From Orychophragmus violaceus (taxonomy: Eukaryota > Streptophyta > Magnoliopsida > Brassicales > Brassicaceae), in contig CM058238.1 in assembly GCA_030180135.1 (NCBI GenBank), positions 2,304,461 to 2,368,460 on the forward strand: a stretch of DNA of 64,000 nucleotides, given 5' to 3'. The notes beneath the pieces are model-generated. The model did no database searches, was not told where the DNA came from, and worked only from the letters and a program-made list of their open reading frames with translations. Made by a program: the position numbers and the translations under genes. How positions within the stretch are numbered: position 1 is the stretch's first letter; every line of letters begins with the position of its first letter. Of this stretch, positions 47,981-60,477 are shown in pieces.

Positions 47981-50900
47981 TTATGTTGTGATCTTCATCT
48001 GCCTTAGAGACAGATAAGCGAGGAGGCGATAGCCGAAAATCATGACAACAAGTGCAACCACTTCAGTCAGTCCATTGTCTATTCTCATCCCGTTGATGGA
48101 TTGAGCAAAGTCTTTATACTGTACTTTAAGAAGAAGCTTGTAGGTGTGGTAATTGAAGGATATGTAACGTATCCAGGCGATGAACACTGGTACTTTCTGA
48201 GAAACACAAAACAGAAGAACTCAGAACACAGAGGACATTAAAACAGAGGAAATCAAGAAACCGAGGACATTAAAAACAGAGGATATCAAGAAACAGAGAA
48301 CTTACCTTAACAAAGAATCCTCCGGCGAGCATAAACGTCATGACAGTTACTGAAGCCAAAGTTGTAGCCTTCTTTAAGTCCATTAAAATTGCTCCTATAG
48401 CAAGTCCGAGTCCCTAGACAGAATCAAAGTCAGCATTTCGATTTACTTTTCCACTATAGAAATGTATGTTTGGTCAATCAGAATGTACCTGAGCTGCAAT
48501 GATGCAAAGGAAAACCGTGAGCATGCTCAAGAAGAAGGGATACGGGCTGAGTCGAAGACCTGTCATGAAATAGACGACAAGAAGAAACAGAGAAGGTAGG
48601 ATAAAGTCGAGAGGGAGATCACTCGTGGTCCGAGCTAGGAAATATGCGCTTAGTCTGTACATATCAGCTGCTCTCTCTTTATTCAGCATTGCTCGCTCTT
48701 GTGGAAACGCGAAGATCGCTGTGAAAACCGGGAAGAATCCCCAGAAAACCGATATGAAGAAGAGCAAACCGGCCTGCAAACAACAAAAGAACATATGATT
48801 TTCATCTTCTTTGTCGTAAACAGGCTGGCCTTGGGCACAACCGTATGAAATATTGGTCTCGATTTTCAATTTTTTCGGAACTAATATATAATGAATTTAT
48901 AGTCCCTAAATAAGAATTTTTTTTACTAATACTTTCACTAAAATGTTTATAGCTTCTTAAATCTCAGGACCGGCATTGGTCTTAAAAGATAGAGAAGTGT
49001 GCATCAAAACCGACCCGAACCAAAATTTCTCAAACCAAACTACAATAACAATATACCTGGTCTTGTAGTCCTCTTGGAGTCCGAATATCCGACTGCCACC
49101 AGAGAAGACCTAAAATGACAGCCGTGGAGAGAACTTGTGTAACACGCAACCAGCTGAAGTATTCATGTCGGCGCTCTTTGAGTCCTCTGGAAAACAGTAT
49201 ACAATATTGCTCCCACCAGCCCGCTCCCCATTGTCTCTTTAGACGCAAAACTTTAGCCTTAGCTTCTTCATCAAGTGGCACAGGATCCGTTAGTTTCTTC
49301 TTCTCCTGTTCTGCAACTCGAGTCTCGTATGCCTCCACTAGATACTGCTTAGAATTGTCCATTTATCAGAACTCTATTTGCTTTCAGACAATCTTAATTG
49401 TTAGAAATGTTTTTGTTCCTGTTATTACCTCATGAACAGCAGCAGGAGATGGCTTGCCATTTTGAGATTCTCTACCTGAATTGCCAACTTGAACTCTATC
49501 ATCCAACTCAGAAGGCACAGAGATGTCGTTGATGTTACCATTAGCGAGATCAAGTAAGAACTCTGCAGGGTTCATGGCGATAAGAGGAGAGCATCCAATG
49601 GAAGAAAAGTAAACCAAAGCTTCTGATGATTTTCCAAAGTAGAGAAGATTTCCTCTCCCCAATAGAATCAGCTTATCGAATCTATGGAAGAGTCTACTAG
49701 AGGGCTGATGTATCGTTGTGATCACTGTTTTCCCCGCCTGTTACAAACACATCAAGATTCAGGCTACCAAGAGATACAAACTGTTTGAAACAAACAAAAC
49801 CAACAAAGTGGGCTCTCTAGAGATAATGACTCTTTGACCATTAATCTCGGAATTCAGGTTTAGATTGACTCATATCTCTTCTATATTACTTATGATCTCT
49901 TCCAACTACCGATGTGGTACCTTATGTCCTAATACAAACCTCAGCGATGTCGTGGAGCATCTGTATGGTTCTTAGAGCAGTGGTGGAATCTAAACCAGAA
50001 GTTGGTTCATCAAGAAGTAATAGAGAAGGATTAATGATGATCTCGTTTCCAATAGAAACTCTTTTCCTCTCTCCACCTGATACACCTCGCACGAATGCTC
50101 CACCAATCATAGTGTCTTGGCACCTAAAAACAAATGATCCAAGTTCATAAAAGAAGACCGAATTTCATTTTGTTTTGTTCTGGAACCCAAACATACCTCT
50201 CCAAACCTAACTCTTGGATAACTTCAATAGCACGTTTCTCCTTCTGCTCCCTTGTAAGAGTCTTAGGTAAACGCAGACGTGCAGCATAAGTTAGCGTTTC
50301 TTTCACGGTAAGATGAGGAAAGAGGACATCGTCTTGAGTCACAAACCCGATCCTGCCATCAAACCAGAAAAACAATTTTGAGTCTCCATGTACATATATT
50401 TACAAGTAGGCATGGGTATTTTACCTGGAACCGATTATCCGAACCGGAACCGAACTTAAATGGACCGATCTGAAACCGATATGATTATATTGTATTTACG
50501 AATAATTTATTTTGGAACCGTGAGTATTGGATAATACTTAAAATCGAACTGATACCCGATCGGATACTCGAATAACCAAAAAAAATATATACATATATAC
50601 TAGACATGAGGCTGAATATATATAAACATATGAGCCACAATTTTATTAAGCCCAATTATTTGAAATGGTAAGTTTTAGAAGAAGAAAAAATATATATTTA
50701 TAGCGAAGACTCTACCAAATTTTTTTTTTTCAATATGAGACTCTTACTTTTTTATTTCAAAAAAGTTTCATTTCGCTAAAAGGTCCATTAATGTACATTA
50801 CATATGGTGTTAAAATCTGGTACACCCAATTAATCGACTATTTTCTTCTTCTTCTTTTTGTCATATTTTCTATATGTACCCGGAACTCAATCGAAATCGA

Positions 50901-53784
50901 TAAAAACCGAATCGAAACCGAACCAAAAATTATAAAATACCGATAGATCATAAATCTCTAGAACCGAAATATCCATAACCAAACCGAATACCCAAATGCT
51001 CATGCCTATTTACAAGAGAGTTTGGGCTTTAAGGCCAAATATACTTACTTGCTTTTCAAGTACTTAGAGTATGGCTTGTCATTGTAAGTAACAGAGCCTC
51101 CGGTGGAAGATTGAGAGATTCGACCACCGAGTAAGCTAAGAAGAGTTGTTTTTCCACTCCCTGAAGGACCCATGAGAGCAAGAACTTCACCAGGACTCAC
51201 ACTCCCATTTATCCCACTCAATATCTCTTTCTCCACAGATGAAGTCAGTTTCTTTATAACCACTTTGTATGTAACTTCCACAAACTGCATCGATCAAAAA
51301 CATATCAGAAACCACTCATGATGAAACATATTTTCACCTCTTCCCCCCTTACTTTTTGTTTGTTCTTACAAGACTTAGACTATCTTAATTAGTCTTGTAC
51401 ATAAATGTCATGTAAGATGAGATTCTGTACAAGACTTTAACCTGGTGGATAAGTAGATACATAGAGATATAGAGACAAATGTTTGTTTTGATCTCCTCTC
51501 AGTGCCTGTGCAAACAGAGAAGATCAGTACCAAAAGATATCATTCCCACCACACTAACTACTTCAATCCAATTTCTATTTGAAACACAACAACCCCAATG
51601 CTTTTTTCTTTGTCTGATTTGATATGAGTATCTAACCTTGAGAAAGATGGGCAGTGTTGGTTCTGCTTGAAACTTAGGCTTCTTGTTTCCCGCTTCATTG
51701 TGTTCCGCTGAAACAGTCAGGTGATTCATCATTACCAATTAAACTAAGGAAAAAGAGTTCAGTAATTCAGTGAATAAATCTTTAAAGTAGTTGAATATTA
51801 AACCTAAACACAGTGGTAAGTGAGCTTTGTAATGTACGATGATGTGTTAACTGTTTTGTTGGCCAATCTCTGTTAGAAACCGTCTTTCTCGGAGATTTGG
51901 ACTTTTGAGGTATACATTTGTTAGTAGTTAACAGTAGTTCAAACACTAACTCGGGACCCACGATATTGACTAATTTAGTAGTGTTATGTTGACTTCTGCT
52001 CACCTATTTTTAACCTACTTAAGTCATAAAAAGCTGTTAAGTTGGAGAATCATCAATCACTACGTGACGTTTACGAATCACTTATTAGTTTATAATTTTA
52101 TTCTGTTTTACGCTATATACTATTGTTTACTTTAATTTTTATAATTCTACTTATATATGCACTAAACATACAAAATTGTAGCATGAGTGTAGGGTAAATT
52201 GGCTTACGAGAATAAACATTTTGATGGAAATAAACTAAGAATTGAGTAAAAAAGGACACAGCGTTATAGGTGGTGACAATCACTAATGGTGAATTATTGA
52301 CTTCCTAAAATCAACACTCATGTTAACCATATATAATAAGTGGTTTTTTATCAATATAATAAGTGGGGTTTTTTTGTCAACATATAATTAGTGGTTAAAA
52401 ACGTTCTATAAACTATTAATACCCATTATTAGTGGTTACGTTTTACGCATGCATCTTTGACAAAGTAATTTGTATTTTTTTAGTAAACTAAGTACGTAAT
52501 GTCCAATATATGGAAAACTATAATCTTTTTAATTAATGCACGGATTGTTTATAATAAAAAAATAGTGAGCGATTGGAAGCAGATTATATTATGATTGAAG
52601 ATTGTTGACAAAAAAAGAAATTATGATTGAATATTTGTTTACACTCGAGTTGTAATATTTATCTTTAGGCCCGTATCTTTCAGATAAAGCATTAAAGATA
52701 TTTATTAATGCTTGCTTTCTCATTACATGCTATTCCATCCGTTTCAATTTATAAGGGGTTTTGGCTAAAAACACATAAATTAAAAAAAATTATTTTTTTA
52801 CAAAATATATTATTAAATAAATAAATTAAAAACAATTCAGCCAATAACAAAAAAAATTGTAAAATATAATTGATCACACAGTTATCAATAAAGTTAAAGT
52901 TGTCTAAAAATATGTAAACACCTTACATTTTAGAACAAAAAAAAAACCTCTAAAACCCTTCTAAATTAGAACGGAGAGAGTATTAAAATATATTAATTGC
53001 ACGCACTACTTAATTTGCAATTGAAAATTGAAAATTGAAAAATAAAAACAAAACAATATAGCAAAAAAAGTGAAAAGAAAATAAGAGGTGGAAAGTTTCT
53101 GTTGCACGAGAAAGAGAACACGTGGAACAAAATAGAAGGCTAATTACTTGCGTCTCTTTTAAATAATTTATCCAACTCTCATGCAAAAAAGCAAAGCAAC
53201 ACACACCAATCATATATCCGTTGTTATCATTATTATTATTGTATCATTAAATCGTACCTAAATGATCAAAATACCCTCACATTATGGGAACACCGTTACC
53301 AAAATGACGAAACTACCCTCAGCCAAGAAAAGAGTGATAGACAAAAGAAAAAGGTTCACACGACGGACGACTTACGTATCATCTCGTCGTCGCTGAACGG
53401 TTTAGAGTCGGAGATTTCCTCCGGCGGCATAGCGAAACCGGTGAACGAAAACGAAAGCCCTAACGATGCGCTCGACGCACGGCTCAGCGCTGCGCCGCTG
53501 CTCACCTCTTCTAGCTCAAACTTAAGCTGAGCACTCCTAGACTTCCTTATGTGTGTCCCGGCTCCGCCACTCCTCCCCGGAGACGCTGCCATCATCAGTC
53601 TCCGGCTTGATTTTCTCGACAACGTCCCTCCTCCACCACCGATGGCCGGAGGAGCCGTCGCAGGCACACCATTAGCGTCCATGGAGCTTCGAGGTGATTT
53701 GAAGGCAGCGGCCACTGTCTCATATAGCTGCTCAGACCGTGTCCGAGCTAAACCGGAGGCCAACGGTGGCTTCTCTGTTGACAT
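47981..53784 (-). CDS. ABCG22: ABC transporter G-family half-transporter ABCG22
   Basis: Ten coding exons (minus strand): 53784-53376, 51707-51637, 51284-51049, 50352-50197, 50123-49940, 49737-49429, 49344-49057, 48773-48489, 48413-48306, 48196-47981. All junctions are GT-AG, phases agree, 753 aa as in Arabidopsis. Start MSTEKPPLASG chosen over an upstream in-frame ATG at 53820, because that one lies in the 5' UTR intron. Nucleotide-binding domain: Walker A GPSGSGKT (199-206), signature VSGGE (305-309), Walker B LLLLDE (325-330), H-loop His362. Exons 7-10 hold the ABC2 membrane domain. Known role: plasma-membrane half-transporter linked in Arabidopsis to ABA response and stomatal control. Oddity: LLGGRIS where Arabidopsis has LLAGRIS. 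A hAT MITE lies in intron 3 and a mariner-like MITE in the 1.7-kb intron 1. Confidence 0.95.
50399..51016. mobile_element. hAT-type non-autonomous element in ABCG22 intron 3
   Basis: Element 50407-51008 starts TAGGCATGGGTATTTT and ends AAATGCTCATGCCTA (inverted ends with mismatches). It is flanked by the 8-bp duplication TTTACAAG (50399-50406 and 51009-51016), the size expected of hAT elements. The interior has many AACCGAA/TTCGGTT-like motifs. Confidence 0.85.
52733..52980. mobile_element. Mariner-like MITE in ABCG22 intron 1
   Basis: TTCCATCCGTTTCAATTTAT at one end and TAAATTAGAACGGAGAGAG at the other, inverted with mismatches, flanked by TA. Confidence 0.75.
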
Positions 53785-54083
53785 TTTTGGCGTGTTCAAA
53801 AACTGCGGAGTCCAAATCATATATCATTATCGTTAACCAAAATTTATAACCAAAAATTACGTTCAAGATCATAAGCTTATATATAACAATCACAAATTAA
53901 CATACACATATGTATATGTAAAGGAAAAAAAAAACAGGAATGGCTATAAGAAGATGTATTAATTTTAAATTAGGATATAGAATCGATACCTTTCGGGAAC
54001 TTGAAATATGTTTGTTTTTATGGAAGAGACGATAAAACTTGTGACACCCTTTCGATGCCGGTTCATCAACCTTCTTTATATAG
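53785..54083 (-). promoter_or_regulatory. ABCG22 leader, 5' UTR intron and TATA box
   Basis: Minus strand: TATA box CTATATAAAG at 54083-54074, a leader to 53990, donor GTATCG at 53989, acceptor CCGCAG just before 53802, then 18 bases to the ATG. The intron assignment is inference from splice sites. Confidence 0.6.
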
Positions 54084-55606
54084 TAGCATTTATGAGTGGG
54101 TCAGTCCCAATTACGATAATGCCCTTTAGTCCAACTTCTCAGGTATGTATAATGTATAGACCAATTTCTTAAAAACTATATAATTCAGTGTTTTAGTATG
54201 TAGTTGTAGTACCAAGAGAATAACGTATTACAATTTAGAGTTTTAAAATTCATATCTAGTGATTTCCCGTTGATGTTAAGAGTTTGCAGTGTCGCGGCTA
54301 TTTTATGAGTTTTTTTATGTTATTTTTTGGTCGGATAGTTTGTTTCCGTTATAAAGTTTTGTTTTGTTGTATTTCATTTTTTTGATAAAAAATAGTTTTC
54401 GATAAATCGTTTGGACTATGATTTTGGTTTATCCGATTTTTTATTTCGCTTTTTATGTCATTATGACTAGTATAAGTATTTTTAGACGAAATAATTTTTC
54501 AGATCTAGGGATATGATATCAAAGCTATTATTCTAATCATTAGACTAACTTATTTTTAATCAACAAATATATTTGTTTGTATCTTTTCTTTCTCAATACT
54601 AAGGCAAATCCATATTTGCAGCGATGACTATAACTTGACGAGTAATAGCGATAGTTTGGGGACACGATCTTTCCAGCTAAGTATGAAGTTTCCTAGCATC
54701 CTGACCGTACACGTTGTGGAACATACAAATAGCATCATAATATATACATGTTTTCTCGTATATAAATGTTAAGCTCTTGTAATAATCAACCATCGTTTCG
54801 GATCTTTTTTTCGTACGATATAGATCCTCTATAATTCACGATTAGAAACCCATCAATCAATATGCAATCTTATTTTCAGATTATCCCAATTTATGTGGCA
54901 TTAACTATTCAAAGTACATATAATTCATTATTCATGGTTAGCAATGCATCACTTAATATAACATCTCATTTTCAGATTATTTCAATTTTTGGACACTAGT
55001 TATTCAAAGTACATATAATTCATGGTTATAAATGCATCGATTAAACATCTCATTTTCTTCTTGGCCAAACATATAAAATGGAAGGAATGACTACATATAT
55101 AATGTATTTGTTATAAGCAACAAAATATTATTTCATACATAATATGGAACAAGATCCTATATATGCAATATATATTTCAATAATTTCTCTTCAAATGACT
55201 GAGGCATGAGGCATGTCCAATTTCTTCTATACCAACTTATTGAATAATCAACCCGTAGACGTGTGCGGCCAATTCGGTAATATACATTATATTATATATA
55301 TACACAAATATCATGGGTGTGATATGTATTTTTCCATCCATTTTTTTTTAATTGTGGAATTTAAACGTCAAAAGCCATTTAGATAGACAAGAGATAAACA
55401 TTAGATATCAACACAATACCAATAATATGAAATTGAAAACAAAACTCGAAAAAATCGAAAATTATCGATGCTCTAATGTTTTAAGAAAAAGTAAATTATC
55501 TTATTTAATGGTTTCTTGTTGACATTTCAGAAAAGAAAAATAAATGTGTCAATCAAGACATATACTTATCTTTTATTTTTCCCCGACCACAAAACTTTTA
55601 GGGAAA
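54084..55606. other. Intergenic, upstream of ABCG22
   Basis: AT-rich DNA with no gene recognised. A short direct repeat (TCTCATTTTCAGATTAT with TTATTCAAAGTACATATAAT) occurs at about 54867-54930 and 54963-55022. Confidence 0.4.
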
Positions 55607-56755
55607 ATACTTAGGTTCATCTTTAGAGGTAAATCCATTTGTTCACCTCCTTTTTTTAAGCAATAAAAATATGTCATGTAATATTATTTTTAAATAAAAT
55701 TATAAAATTAAAATTAAAAAATTAAAAACATTCAAATATTTTAAAGACCTTTTGAATGTAAACCTTTGAAGTTTAGGGATTAGGGTTTATGGTATAGGAT
55801 TTAAGTTCTTTGGGTTTAGGGTTTAGGAATTAGGGTTTAGTTTTTTATTTTTTTAAATTTACATGTTGGGTTTAGGGATTAGGGTTTATGGTATAGGGTT
55901 TAGATTATGTGCAATTATTTGATTGGTTAAAAAAGGTGGAGGTGAACAAAAGGGTTCACCTCTAGGGGTGAACCCAAGTATTACTCAACTTTTAGCATTA
56001 AATATAGAGTAATACTTGGGTTCACCCCTAGAGGTGAACCCTTTTGTTCACCTCCACCTTTTCTAACCAATCAAATAATTTCACATAATCTAATATTAAA
56101 AATAACTAAAATTTTAAAAATGTTTTAAGAATAAAAAAAAACGAAATTAAAAAAAAAATACATATTATTTCGGACAAAACTTAAAAATAATTTTTTTAAA
56201 AAAATACTAAAACCTAAATCTTAATCTCTAAACCCTAAATTCTAAACACTAAACCCTAAATGATAATTTGAACCTAAAATATTAAAATTAAAACTAAATC
56301 CTAATCCCTAAACTCAATATGTAAATCTTAAAAAATAAAAAACTAAACCATAATTTCTAAACCCTAAACCCTAATCCAAAAAGCTTAAACCCTAATCCAT
56401 AAATCCTAAACCCAAAGAGCTTAAACCCTATATCATAAACTCTAATCCCTAAATCCAACATGTAAATTTTTTAAAAAATAAAAAACTAAACCCTAATCCC
56501 TAAACCCTAAACCCTAATCCAAAAAGCTTAAACCCTAAATCCAAAGAGCTTAAACCATATACTATAAACCCTAATCCTTAAACTTTAAACCTCAAAGGTT
56601 TACATTCAAAGGATCCTTAAAATATTTGAATGTTTTTAATTTCTTAATTTTAATTTTATAATTTTATTTAAAAATAATATTACATGGCATATTTTTATTG
56701 GTTAAAAAAGAGGAGGTGAACAAATGGGTTCACCTCTAGAGATGAACCTAAGTAT
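55607..56755. mobile_element. Foldback of two MITEs with CCCTAAA-like repeats
   Basis: Two related elements head to head. Both halves have ends like ATACTTGGGTTCACCCCTAG and a GTTCACCTCC inner block, and the left half (55607-55990) is largely the reverse complement of the right (56007-56755). The arms contain many TTTAGGG/CCCTAAA-like blocks; the right arm has gained extra AAACCCTAATCC copies. Non-coding; superfamily unknown. Confidence 0.7.
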
Positions 56756-57926
56756 ATATATATATATTTAACCGTATTAGCTTATCAGATTAGCCCTGAC
56801 GAAAGACAGCAAAAGAAGATAAAATAAAAGAGACAGATATGTTTTTATATGTAAAATTTTCTATTTTTGAAAAAAGTACGAAATATTGTGAGGCTTAAGT
56901 TGCATCTCATGTTACCTACAGGAGAGGGCACTTCTTAAAAAGTTGGTTTTGGATGCTTTCTTCCTCCCAATTATGCTTTGTACCCAAAACTTCTTATATT
57001 TTTTTCTTCTTCATTTAGTTAGTTTTGAGATTTACAGCTTTCGTTAGGTATTTTTTTGTTCTTATTATCGTCACATCTTCGTAAATGTTACGTCTATATA
57101 TATTGGCTATAGTTACATCCATTTCATATGATCATTCACATTATTCTTCATCTTTTTCTACATTTTTATATGTGTTATTGGAGTGTTTCTTACTATTTTT
57201 ATCGTCCTAATGATATATCCTGCATATGTAAGTTTGTGTCCTTAAAAAAAATGTAAGTTTGTGTCTTGAGGTGTACCAGTCTCAAGTTATATAACAACAT
57301 AAATGTTCAAAAAAAAAAAAAGTTATATAACAACATAAGTAAAGATTGAATTTATTATTTCCTCTCTTTCATAATAACTATTGTTTTAGAAAAAATTATT
57401 ACTATTTTTTAAAGTATTGTTATATAGATATTAGTTTTTATTTTCGATCCATTTGAATACTCGAAAAATTAGGTTTATTCATGGGTTAAAACCTCTCATT
57501 TGAAATTAGTCTAAATTTTTGGATAAATTCGGTATATCTCCAATTTAATTAAAAAATCAATATAAGCGAAAAGTAATTAAATATATATTAGTAAGTCCAA
57601 CGTCACCAATTAAGTAGACACAGTAGCTAAACACAGTAACTCCGACAAGGACTTGTACTATGGCCGGCTGGCTGGCCGTTCTTTTATTCTGACACTTCAA
57701 GTACACAGAGTATATAGCCCCTAAATATTGTTTCCGTCTATTAAATGTGACGTCACACAGAATGATTTACAAAGGTACAGGATCCAATGCATTGTCCTTG
57801 TATCTAGATTTGTTCCTTTCATAATAATAACTGTTGGGAAAGCTAATTTGGGAAATTTGTATGTATCCTATCAATAAGAATCAACCGTTGGATCTCACCA
57901 TAAATTTTGAACCAAAAAAAATTATA
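56756..57926. other. Intergenic, AT-rich
   Basis: No gene recognised. Short TATATA and poly-A stretches only. Confidence 0.4.
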
Positions 57927-58173
57927 CTCCATCCGTTTCTCAATATAGGAAGTTTTACTAAAAACACACATATTAAAAAAAAAATATTTTTAAATAAGAA
58001 AATATCATTTAATATTCTGCTTTTTCAATATTTTCAAAAAAAATATATTATATTTTAGCTTCTTAAATTTTTATATTAAAATAAAATAAATTTTTGCATA
58101 GAAATATGAGAACCTCTTATATTTTGAAAAAGACTAAAACTCTAAAACCTCATATATTGAGAAACGGAGGGAA
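57927..58173. mobile_element. Mariner-like MITE
   Basis: CTCCATCCGTTTCTCAATAT at the left and ATATTGAGAAACGGAGGGAA at the right, TA on both sides. Open frames inside are artefacts. Confidence 0.75.
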
Positions 58174-58228
58174 TATGATATTGCTTCAAGCCCTAGTTTT
58201 ATGTAGAGTGGACCTAAATAGTACATTA

Positions 58229-58449
58229 TGTTCCATAATATTAGGGGTTTTGGCTAAAAACACAAATATTTTTAAAAAAAAATCTACAAAAATTATTATT
58301 AAATAAATAAATTAAAAATAATTCTGTAAAATATAAATGATCACACAATTTTCAATAAAGTTAACATTACCTTAAAATATGCAAACACCTTACATTTTGG
58401 AACAAAAAAAAACCTTTAAAACACCTTATATTTTGGAACAGAGTGAGTA
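58229..58449. mobile_element. Mariner-like MITE, related to the one in ABCG22 intron 1
   Basis: Contains TTAGGGGTTTTGGCTAAAAA near the left end and CTTATATTTTGGAACAGAGT near the right, similar in body (ATGATCACACAATTTTCAAT) to 52733-52980. Confidence 0.6.
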
Positions 58450-60477
58450 TATATTTGTAGTCATTTGTTTTTTTGTCAAAAGTTTATAGTGATTAGTTTA
58501 AGTGGTGGATATATTGGTTTCTAGATCTGGGATGGTTCCAACCGATGATTATTTTTGAAGACGTATTTTGCTCTAAAATGGACTTTCAATTGACTTACGT
58601 ACGTCTATATAACAAAGGTACAATAATAAATTTATTGACATGTGAGGGCAACACGATAATTGAATGTATAATTTGGTACGTTATGTGTAAATGTTTGTAC
58701 TGCATCAGTGTGTAGTCACGTACAGTGGTGCGAGAAAGCTACGGACAGGTTGTGATTTTGTCAAGAATCGATCGATGTCTTTGGTTAAATTACAAAGTCA
58801 ATAAATGAAGCAGCAGGCCCAGTCCTTTGTTTTCTTCTTCCTTCGGCTTCAATTGATACCTACGTTTTGTTCATTTCTGTCATTGGATCCTCTATGGCTC
58901 AAAAGTTCCGGGTTTTCTTTGCGTTTGAGTTTGCATTTACATGTTATGATAGAGTGCTCTGCTATATACGGATTAAGAAGGTTCAACCGTATGACCTCAA
59001 CTATAAAACGAGAACATACGTAAATTTTAAGGGAGGTTTAATCAAAATACTTATGTATAGTACTCAGATCCACGTATGTTTTGTAACTTGCAAGTGTATC
59101 TACTCGTTCTACTGTTTCGAAGGAAGTCCCACGTTCATTTTTAATAATATAAAATCCACGTTAAATGCTAATTAGTTATATTATATAGTATACCACACAA
59201 AAAATAAGATAGTCTTGATCAGGATACATGTCTACAGTCTACGTGGGGACAAACAGCCACACGAGATGAATAAGGATGCATACACGTGGCTGAGACAAGA
59301 AGACTCAAAGAGACGGAGACAGAGCGCTTCTCCTTCCCCCACAGTGTCTGGTCGGTAGTTGAAACGTTAGTTGTCGAGTTGGAGAGCCATCTCCTATTTT
59401 TATTTAATCCTTTATAGTATTAATTAATGATACACTCATACACATATGATGAGATAGAACGTTTGTTATCGTACACGGTACATCCATAGTTATGTGCTTT
59501 TTGTTTGTAACGTTTTATACTATTTCATTTGGTGTTGAACGAATCCAACTGCAACCATTATCGAAAGTGGTGTTAGCAGTCAATTACGAGGAAAATTAAT
59601 CAAGCTTGAGATATAGGATGAGATATATAATTAGTTAAATATATTAATCATGGCCTAAACTAAGATCAGATTGTAAATCTTTAATAAGCTTCTCATTTGG
59701 TGATGGGACCAATAGAAGAGAGCTTCTATGTCACGTGGCTTCTTCTCCTAAAGGACGGCACCGGCCATCCTCCCGGTTTTATATGGAGTACCCGATATGC
59801 TCACATTAATTACTATTACATTAAAATAATATAATTAGTTACATTACATTAAAATATACTATTGCTTAGGCATATATGTTTGGGTATTCATTCGAGTTCG
59901 GTTCAGATTTTTCGAGTTTTCGAATTTTCGGGTCTACATATATAAAACCTATTCAGATATTTTATAATTTCGATTTGAATTCGGTTCGGTTCTATTTGAG
60001 TTTGGTTCGGATCCGGATATTCGAAAAATCATAAAACAAAAATAAAAATTGGTTAATTTGAACAAAAATTTGTTATATTATATATAAGCGGTACTCCGTA
60101 CTAGTTTATCAGCTATTAAATTATTATTATTTTTTATTTTTGAAATATATTTAAAATCAAAGACCATGAATGATTCTTTCATTCATTTAAACTCATGTAG
60201 ATATATCCATAAAATTGGCTATTTTTTACTGTAGAAATTATTTTAACCAATTATGAATAATCTATTGCGAAATGATATGATATTTGTTGAAGAATTTCAT
60301 GTAACCCATAATTCAAATTAGTGTCTCAAATTCCATATGAAATGGGGAAAGATATGTAACATATTAATATCACATATTATATTTGTATTGTATGTAACGT
60401 ATGTAATCTTGTACTATAGAAAAATCACAGATCCTCCCCAAGAAAATACAAAAAAACAAAATAAGTGAAGCAACTGG
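58450..60477. other. Intergenic between the PPR gene and ABCG22
   Basis: No gene recognised. At about 59868-60040 a TTAGGCATATATGTTTGGGT stretch with TTCGGTTCGG-type motifs resembles the hAT element in ABCG22 intron 3; only one end is visible. Short open frames at 58805-59175 have no recognisable product. Confidence 0.4.

Noticed and set aside
56207..56580. Interstitial telomere
   Set aside because: The CCCTAAA-like blocks are diverged, irregular and part of a foldback element rather than a (CCCTAAA)n run.
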